Below are positions 57,060 to 64,000 of a stretch of DNA of 64,000 nucleotides, in pieces (the stretch's first letter is position 1; each line of letters begins with the position of its first letter). Source of the DNA: Rhodococcus sp. P-2 (GTDB taxonomy: Bacteria; Actinomycetota; Actinomycetes; Mycobacteriales; Mycobacteriaceae); assembly GCF_016598535.1 (NCBI RefSeq), contig NZ_CP066779.1, forward strand, positions 744,001 to 808,000. The letters run 5' to 3'. The notes beneath the pieces were generated by a model, which was given only the letters and a program-made list of their open reading frames with translations, ran no database searches and was not told where the DNA came from. The position numbers and the translations under genes were made by a program.

Positions 57060-58090
57060 CGCGGCCGACGACGCATGAAGCCCGAAAGACCCAGACCTGC
57101 AACCGCACCCGTGGCGATCAACGCAGCCACGCGCGATGGTGAAGCCCCGTCACTGACAACGATTCGGGGCGAGATCACGGCCGGGTCCGGCGGTGGAACG
57201 AACGCCAGAGCCATGCTTTCCTTGGTCGTCGCCGCCCACGCCGTGCAGAACAGCAGCATCCTCGACGCCGTGAAGACGAACACGAGCAAACCGATGATCG
57301 GGCCGAATGCCACGCCCGCCGGGCCGCTGGTGACGGCCGCGAGGTAGATCGCACCTACCTGCTTGAAGATCTCGAACACGACCGCGGCGATAAGCGCTGC
57401 CTGCGCGGCGCTACGCAGCGTGACAGGCTCGCGCGGTAGCCGGGCAATCACCCACAGGAACACCGCCCACGTCGCCAGGAGTGAGAGCACCAGTGAAACG
57501 ACTCTGAGCCCGACTCCGACACCGGTGATGTTCTCGAGGTTGAGCCATTTGACGATCTGAGTCGCGACCGGCCCGCTACTCAAGGCCGACATGCCCAGCG
57601 AGACGACCATGGCGAGAGCCAGACCGATCAGGGCACCAGCGTCACCGAGCTTGGTACGCACGAAACCCTTCGGCTCGCGCTTGCTCTCCCACATCGCCGT
57701 CAGTGCGTCACGAACATTGGCCATCCAACCGAGACCCGCGTACGCAGCACCCAGGAGACCGAAGATTCCGACGCTCGCGCGCGAGTCGATAGCCGAATCG
57801 ATCAGCGTGTTGATGGTGTCACCCAAGCTGCCCGGAATGCTCTTGGTGATCTCCTCCTGAATCGACTCCAAGTACTCGGGATGCCCGGCCAATACGAAGC
57901 CGGCCACTGCAAACGCGACCATCATGATCGGAATCAGTGCGAGAACACTGAAGTACGTGATTCCTGCAGCGTAGTAATCGCCTTTTTGCTCTTGGAACCG
58001 TCCAGCCGCGCGAACCAGATGATCGAGCCATGGTCGCGCTGCCCGTTGCTTCTCGAGAAAGCTCGGTGCGTCGTCGTCCGTGTCAGCCAT
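57056..58090 (-). CDS. YihY/BrkB-family inner membrane protein
   Basis: 344-residue polytopic protein with about six membrane helices. GDYYAAGITYFSVLALIPIMM is the family signature at helix 1, WMANVRDALTAMWE and FEIFKQVGAIYLAAVTSG follow. Once called ribonuclease BN in error; probably a transporter or envelope protein of unknown cargo. ATG 58090 is preceded by GAGGGGG at six bases, preferable to ATG 58105. Position fits Rv3335c next to trpS. Confidence 0.88.
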   Translation of the reverse strand: MADTDDDAPSFLEKQRAARPWLDHLVRAAGRFQEQKGDYYAAGITYFSVLALIPIMMVAFAVAGFVLAGHPEYLESIQEEITKSIPGSLGDTINTLIDSAIDSRASVGIFGLLGAAYAGLGWMANVRDALTAMWESKREPKGFVRTKLGDAGALIGLALAMVVSLGMSALSSGPVATQIVKWLNLENITGVGVGLRVVSLVLSLLATWAVFLWVIARLPREPVTLRSAAQAALIAAVVFEIFKQVGAIYLAAVTSGPAGVAFGPIIGLLVFVFTASRMLLFCTAWAATTKESMALAFVPPPDPAVISPRIVVSDGASPSRVAALIATGAVAGLGLSGFMRRRPR

Positions 58091-58141
58091 TGCCGTCCCC
58101 CTCATGTTCGGTCAGGCGTCGTGAGTCCGAATTCGCGTCGG

Positions 58142-59696
<1,555 letters not shown>

Positions 59697-59697
<1 letters not shown>

Positions 59698-60230
59698 CAG
59701 CGAATCCTCACAAACGTGTCGTAGTGATCGAGGGTGTACCACGCCGAACCGTCGTTGCCGGTGACGATCCGCTCGGCATCGCGACCTTGGCCGTTCTTCT
59801 TCGCGTTGACGTCCCATTCCTGGTAGACGACACGTCCGCCACCGGCACCGACCGCGGGTAGACGCCCTTCGCTGTTGCGGAAGGTGATGCCGCCCTTCGT
59901 GCCCGGCGCATTGGCGGAATCAGGCCACCGCCCGGCGTCGATCTCCACCAGCGTGGCGAGAACCCGCGCCGGCGCATCAGTGCTTGCCTGCTGCGTTGTC
60001 TTTGCAGCGGAACTCGACGGCTCGGAACTCGACGGCGCAGCCTTGGTAGTTGCACCCGGTTTGGCTCGAGCACTCGAAGGCTGGACACTCGCGGACTTCG
60101 TAACCGACGACGATGACGCCGAAGATGCCGAACTGTCGGAATCCCGCGAAGACAGGGTGACCGCCAGCACGAGTGCCACCACCGCCACGACAACCGTGAT
60201 GATGGCGTTGCGCGTCTTTGCGCTCGGCAT
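59697..60230 (-). CDS. Secreted guanyl-specific ribonuclease (barnase/RNase Sa-like)
   Basis: 177 residues: N-terminal membrane or signal helix (10-27), a Ser/Ala-rich linker (28-85), and a C-terminal microbial RNase domain (86-177). Catalytic residues map by eye onto RNase Sa: Glu138 (VYQEWDV), Arg154 (DAERIV) and His169 (LDHYDTF). It should cleave RNA after guanosine. No cleavage site is obvious, so it may remain membrane-tethered. ATG 60248 is an alternative start. Coupled to the barstar gene; 26 bp after the exonuclease gene. Confidence 0.85.
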
Positions 60231-60256
60231 TTTCAGACCTTCAGGCATGCGCGTCC

Positions 60257-61117
60257 CTACCGGTACGAGACGGTGACAGGTGCGTGATCCGACCATCGGA
60301 GGTCGTAGGACTCAGCGCGTTCGACGACCGCGACCTTGGCCCGCTCGGCGTATCCGCGGGTGGCAACCTGGTAGTCGATACGCCAACCCGAATCGTTGTC
60401 GAAGGCCTTGCCGCGGTACGACCACCACGAGTACGGACCGTCGACACCCGGATGGAGGGTGCGGAAGACATCGACCCACGCGGAATCTTCGGCGAACAGC
60501 AGATCCATCCAGGCGCGCTCCTCGGGAAGGAATCCCGAAGACTTCTTGTTGGTCTTCCAGTTCTTGAGGTCGAGTTCGGTGTGCGCGATGTTCCAATCGC
60601 CACTGACCACCACGTGACGATCGGCAGCCTCGGCCGCCGCAGCGGTGCTAGCGAGGTGAACTGCGAAGGACGCCATGAACCGCTCCTTCTCCTCCTGCTT
60701 CGGCGTGAGCGCCTCACCGGACGGCAGGTACAGGCTCGCGACGGTCAGATCCGCGAAGTCGGCTTCGATGTATCGGCCGGCGTCGAGAAACTCGTCGTCC
60801 CCGTGGCCGATCCGCACCGCGTCAGGCTCGGTACGTGAGAGCACCGCGACTCCGTTTCGTCCCTTCGCAGACGGCTCGGCGGAGACCAGGAACCATCCGT
60901 TGCCGAGCGCTGGTTCGAGAGTCTCGCGAAGCTGATCGTCCGACGCACGCGTTTCCTGAAGGCAGATGAAATCCGCCGACGTCTTCTCCAGCCAGTCGAG
61001 CATGCCCTTGCGGGCCGCTGCTCGAACGCCGTTGACGTTCACGGACGTGATGGTGTGGGGCGCAAGAATGTGGGAGTCAGCAGTTTGTGGCACGGCAAGC
61101 ACCGTAGCCGATTCCAC
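60257..61117 (-). CDS. xth: Exodeoxyribonuclease III / AP endonuclease
   Basis: Base-excision repair nuclease of the EEP fold, 286 residues. ITSVNVNGVRAA and DFICLQETRAS hold the N-terminal Asn and Glu metal ligands, VVSGDWNIAHTELDLKN the catalytic Asp/Asn, and LRWSDHAPVTV the final Asp-His. The first codon is uncertain: GTG 61117 lacks a good ribosome site, and GTG 61102 or 61093 would shorten the tail before the domain. First of an apparent minus-strand run xth-RNase-barstar-trpS. Confidence 0.92.
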   Translation of the reverse strand: MESATVLAVPQTADSHILAPHTITSVNVNGVRAAARKGMLDWLEKTSADFICLQETRASDDQLRETLEPALGNGWFLVSAEPSAKGRNGVAVLSRTEPDAVRIGHGDDEFLDAGRYIEADFADLTVASLYLPSGEALTPKQEEKERFMASFAVHLASTAAAAEAADRHVVVSGDWNIAHTELDLKNWKTNKKSSGFLPEERAWMDLLFAEDSAWVDVFRTLHPGVDGPYSWWSYRGKAFDNDSGWRIDYQVATRGYAERAKVAVVERAESYDLRWSDHAPVTVSYR

Positions 61118-61138
61118 CGACGCGGATGGGCTCCCAGG

Positions 61139-62347
61139 TCAGCGCACGGCCCTACGCTGCAGAATCACCGCAACCGCCAGCACGACGAGACCTGCGACGG
61201 CCAGCAACGACCCAACTGCCGCCGGCGCGGTGTACCCGTAACCGGCCGCGATGACGACGCCGCCGATCCACGCTCCGAAGGCATTGGCGATGTTCAGCGC
61301 GGCGTGATTGAGAGAGGCAGCCAAGGTCTGAGCGTCCTCGGCGACATCCATCAACCGTGTCTGGAGGCCGGGAACCATCGAGGACCCGGCGAGCCCGATG
61401 AGGAAGACGAAGACAAGCGCCGTGTACGGATTGCGCACGGCGATCACGAAGACCGCGAGGATCACCACGAGGGATCCCATCGACAGGAACAATCCCTTCA
61501 TCAGTGCGCGATCCGCGAGGTATCCGCCGACGAAGTTGCCGGCCACCATGCCCAGTCCGTACAGCATGAGTGCGAGGGGAATGAACGAAGCGCCAAGCCC
61601 GGACACGTCGGTGAGAGTCGTACTGATGTAGGTGTAAACGGCAAACATGCCGCCGAATCCGACCATGCCCACGATCAAGGTCATCCACACCTGAACGCGG
61701 CCAAGCGCTCCGAGTTCGGTGATCGGATTCGTCACCGGCATACCGTCCAAACGCGGTATCCAGACGAACAGCGAAGCAACCGTTGCCACCCCGATTACGG
61801 CGACCAAGGCGAAGGCGCTGCGCCAGCCGAGTGCCTGGCCGATCCAGGCCGCGACCGGCACCCCGATCACGTTGGCCACGGAAAGGCCCATCATCACCAT
61901 GGCCACGGCCTTCGCGCGTTTTCCTGGTTCGGCCAGGTGAGCTGCGACCAGTGCGGCGACTCCGAAGTAGGCGCCGTGCGGCAATCCGGCGACGAAGCGA
62001 GCCATCATCAGCGTCGTGTAGGAGGGCGCGAAAACCGAAGCGGCATTGCCGACGGTGAAAGCGACCATGAGTGCGATCAACAGCGTGCGGCGCGGTACTC
62101 GTGCGGTGAGTGCAGCGATCAGCGGAGCGCCGACGACAACGCCGAGCGCGTATGCGGAGATCACGTGGCCCGCGACGGGTTCCGAGACGCCGAGCCCGGA
62201 TGCCATTTCCGGGAGCAATCCCATGGCGACGAACTCGGTGGTGCCGATACCGAAACCGCCGAGGGCGAGAGCGAGCATCGCCGGACCTCTGGTGGAACGA
62301 ACCCCGGGAGTCGAGGTGTCAGAACGGGAGAGGGTAGACGAAGTCAC
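61139..62347 (-). CDS. MFS transporter, DHA1-type exporter
   Basis: 402 residues, 12 membrane helices. IGTTEFVAMGLLPEMASGL is the helix-1 signature of AraJ/Cmx/SotB-like exporters, GAPLIAALTARVPRR the loop 2-3 motif and GLPHGAYFGVAALVAAHL helix 4. Substrates of homologues are chloramphenicol, arabinose or purine compounds; the one here is unknown. GTG 62347 has no ribosome site, so it may be leaderless. A repeat-rich operator-like region lies directly upstream. Confidence 0.85.
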   Translation of the reverse strand: MTSSTLSRSDTSTPGVRSTRGPAMLALALGGFGIGTTEFVAMGLLPEMASGLGVSEPVAGHVISAYALGVVVGAPLIAALTARVPRRTLLIALMVAFTVGNAASVFAPSYTTLMMARFVAGLPHGAYFGVAALVAAHLAEPGKRAKAVAMVMMGLSVANVIGVPVAAWIGQALGWRSAFALVAVIGVATVASLFVWIPRLDGMPVTNPITELGALGRVQVWMTLIVGMVGFGGMFAVYTYISTTLTDVSGLGASFIPLALMLYGLGMVAGNFVGGYLADRALMKGLFLSMGSLVVILAVFVIAVRNPYTALVFVFLIGLAGSSMVPGLQTRLMDVAEDAQTLAASLNHAALNIANAFGAWIGGVVIAAGYGYTAPAAVGSLLAVAGLVVLAVAVILQRRAVR

Positions 62348-62356
62348 TGATCAATT

Positions 62357-62418
62357 GTGGTCTCACATCTGGTTGAACTTCCAAGTGAGAGCGGGTGAGT
62401 TCACTCACGTGAGACCAC
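62357..62418. promoter_or_regulatory. Operator-like repeat region upstream of the DHA1 exporter
   Basis: GTGGTCTCAC (62357-62366) and GTGAGACCAC (62409-62418) are perfect inverted repeats 42 bp apart. Between them lies GTGAG-TTCA-CTCAC (62395-62408) and another GTGAG (62384-62389 region). Recurrent GTGAG/CTCAC half-sites suit a TetR- or MarR-type repressor; no such gene is in view. Confidence 0.5.
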
Positions 62419-62426
62419 GAACACAA

Positions 62427-62456
62427 ATGGGACGCCCGGTTTCCCGGACGTCCCAT
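62427..62456 (-). terminator. Hairpin after icd
   Basis: Arms 62427-62439 and 62444-62456 pair at 12 of 13 positions with a 4-nt loop, 21 bp after the icd stop on the minus strand. It separates icd from the operator region of the exporter gene. Confidence 0.75.
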
Positions 62457-62477
62457 CTGAAAGGTGAAGCGGTGAAT

Positions 62478-63701
62478 CTACTTCGCGGCCATGGCCTTCT
62501 GCAGATTCACGTCGAGTGCGCCGAGGAACTCCTCGGTGGTCAGGTAGCCCTGATCGCCGCCGACCAGCATCGAGAGGTCCTTGGTCATCTGGCCGCTTTC
62601 GACGGTCTTGATGACAACGTCTTCGAGCGCCTGCGCGAAGCCGATGACCTCAGGGGTGCTGTCGAGCTTGCCACGATGCTCGAGCCCGCGGGTCCACGCG
62701 AAGATGGACGCGATCGGGTTGGTCGAGGTGGGCTTGCCCTGCTGGTGCTGACGGTAGTGACGCGTCACGGTGCCGTGAGCAGCCTCTGCCTCACAGGTCT
62801 TTCCGTCCGGTGTCAGCAGAACCGACGTCATGAGGCCGAGCGAGCCGAAGCCCTGGGCCACGGTGTCGGACTGGACGTCGCCGTCGTAGTTCTTGCATGC
62901 CCAGACGTAGCCGCCCTCCCACTTGAGTGCGGAAGCGACCATGTCGTCGATGAGGCGGTGCTCGTAGGTCAGACCTGCGGCATCGAACTCAGCCTTGAAC
63001 TCGGTCTCGTAGACGTGCTGGAAGATGTCCTTGAAGGCACCGTCGTACGCCTTGAGAATGGTGTTCTTGGTGGACAGGTACACCGGGTAGTTCTGCTGCA
63101 GTCCGTAGGTGAGCGACGCGCGAGCGAAGTCACGGATGGACGTGGTGAAGTTGTACTGCCCCTGGACGACGCCGCCCTCTTCGGGGAAGTTGACCAGTTC
63201 GTGCTCGATCGGTGCGCTGCCGTCCTCAGGCGTGTAGGTGATCATCACCTTGCCGGGGCCGGGGACCTTGAAGTCTGTGGCGCGGTACTGGTCGCCGAAT
63301 GCGTGACGGCCGATGATGATCGGCTTGGTCCAGCCCGGAACGAGTCGCGGAACGTTGGAGATGATGATCGGTGCGCGGAAGATCGTGCCGCCGAGAATGT
63401 TGCGGATCGTTCCGTTCGGGGAACGCCACATCTTCTTGAGACCGAATTCCTCGACACGTGCCTCGTCCGGCGTGATCGTGGCGCATTTGACGCCGACGCC
63501 GTGCTTCTGGATCGCGTGCGCTGCGTCGATGGTGACCTGGTCGTCGGTCTCGTCGCGGTACTCGATACCGAGGTCGTAGTACTCGAGGTTCACATCGAGA
63601 TACGGATGGATCAACTTGTCTTTGATGAACTGCCAGATAATGCGCGTCATCTCATCGCCGTCGAGTTCGACGACGGTGCCCTCAACCTTGATTTTGGACA
63701 T
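62478..63701 (-). CDS. icd: Isocitrate dehydrogenase, NADP-dependent, homodimeric eukaryotic-like type
   Basis: TCA-cycle oxidative decarboxylation of isocitrate to 2-oxoglutarate. 407 residues, the size of the dimeric type (Icd1), not the 740-residue monomeric form. [26 protein letters not shown] start (seen as [15 protein letters not shown]), CATITPDE, the substrate loop [15 protein letters not shown] and [17 protein letters not shown] for metal and cofactor. AGGAGGA lies upstream of ATG 63701. Position equals Rv3339c. Confidence 0.96.
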   Translation of the reverse strand: MSKIKVEGTVVELDGDEMTRIIWQFIKDKLIHPYLDVNLEYYDLGIEYRDETDDQVTIDAAHAIQKHGVGVKCATITPDEARVEEFGLKKMWRSPNGTIRNILGGTIFRAPIIISNVPRLVPGWTKPIIIGRHAFGDQYRATDFKVPGPGKVMITYTPEDGSAPIEHELVNFPEEGGVVQGQYNFTTSIRDFARASLTYGLQQNYPVYLSTKNTILKAYDGAFKDIFQHVYETEFKAEFDAAGLTYEHRLIDDMVASALKWEGGYVWACKNYDGDVQSDTVAQGFGSLGLMTSVLLTPDGKTCEAEAAHGTVTRHYRQHQQGKPTSTNPIASIFAWTRGLEHRGKLDSTPEVIGFAQALEDVVIKTVESGQMTKDLSMLVGGDQGYLTTEEFLGALDVNLQKAMAAK

Positions 63702-64000
63702 GGGTGCTTCGCGTCCTCCTAGGAAGTTTCCCTGGTTACACGGTTGCGGTCACACTTTGTGAGTGGGTCCGCGAACGGTTCGATTATCAAACCTAGACGG
63801 TGTGGACTGATCTCGGGAGATGAGTCCCAAACAAGACAAGCGTACTGCTAACCCGTGAGGCTGCAACCGGCAGGTCCACCCACCGGTCTCTACTCGCGAG
63901 TAACTTTTGCCTGCTAGTGGGCTGCGTCGCTCTGTCTCGCGTGCGGTCGCGGCTCACATTTCGCCCCGTGTCAGGACTGCGCTCACTTCCCGGTAGAATC
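63702..64000. other. Intergenic region upstream of icd
   Basis: 299 bp to the window end without a supportable gene. It includes the icd ribosome site (about 63712-63719) and a perfect 12-bp palindrome, TACTCGCGAGTA (63891-63902), of the kind bound by TetR regulators. A GCAACCGGC stretch near 63873 recalled SAM riboswitches but no fold supports this. Confidence 0.5.

Noticed and set aside
63860..63890. SAM-type riboswitch resemblance (GCAACCGGC)
   Set aside because: Only a short string matches; no paired core or downstream methionine gene is visible in the window.

Overview
The window looks like chromosome of a mycolic-acid actinobacterium, most likely Rhodococcus (inference). It is GC-rich, GTG and TTG starts are common, and many genes join by ATGA or GTGA overlaps. 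From memory, the backbone order glpD, lpdA, GGCT-like, two M20 amidohydrolases, purine nucleoside phosphorylase, pmmB, upp, Rv3311-like, add, deoA, cdd, sdhCDAB, then dacB1, yihY-like, trpS, icd follows M. tuberculosis Rv3302c-Rv3319 and Rv3330-Rv3339c. Three blocks interrupt that order.

Layout. 1-2298: divergent glycerol genes glpD (cut by the window edge) and glpK. 2490-7741: MHS-type transporter, LysR regulator, two-subunit CoA-transferase and a PLP aminotransferase, substrate unassigned. 7922-23306: lpdA, small conserved genes, M20 hydrolases, purine and pyrimidine salvage. Inside this lies a translationally coupled cassette (17268-19217) with an EspC/WXG100-like protein and an NlpC/P60 hydrolase. 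23560-26955: succinate dehydrogenase sdhCDAB.

27014-54492 is an inositol-type catabolic island. A divergent core (iolR-like GntR regulator against iolC, aldolase, iolB, iolD, iolE, iolG, iolH, mmsA) encodes a complete route from myo-inositol to central metabolism. Around it are four further Gfo/Idh/MocA dehydrogenases, two further IolE/Hyi-type TIM barrels, an SDR, a PhyH-type dioxygenase, a sugar ABC transporter and two LacI regulators. A near-identical 25-bp site lies in front of both the ABC operon and iolC, which ties uptake to catabolism. A rifampicin monooxygenase gene with a perfect 19-bp rifamycin-associated element sits inside the island.

54555-64000 returns to backbone: a DHFR-like reductase, a lipoprotein, D,D-carboxypeptidase, YihY membrane protein, trpS, a barnase-type RNase with barstar, exonuclease III, an MFS exporter with an operator-like repeat region, and icd. 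I see no tRNA, rRNA, CRISPR array, insertion sequence or phage gene.
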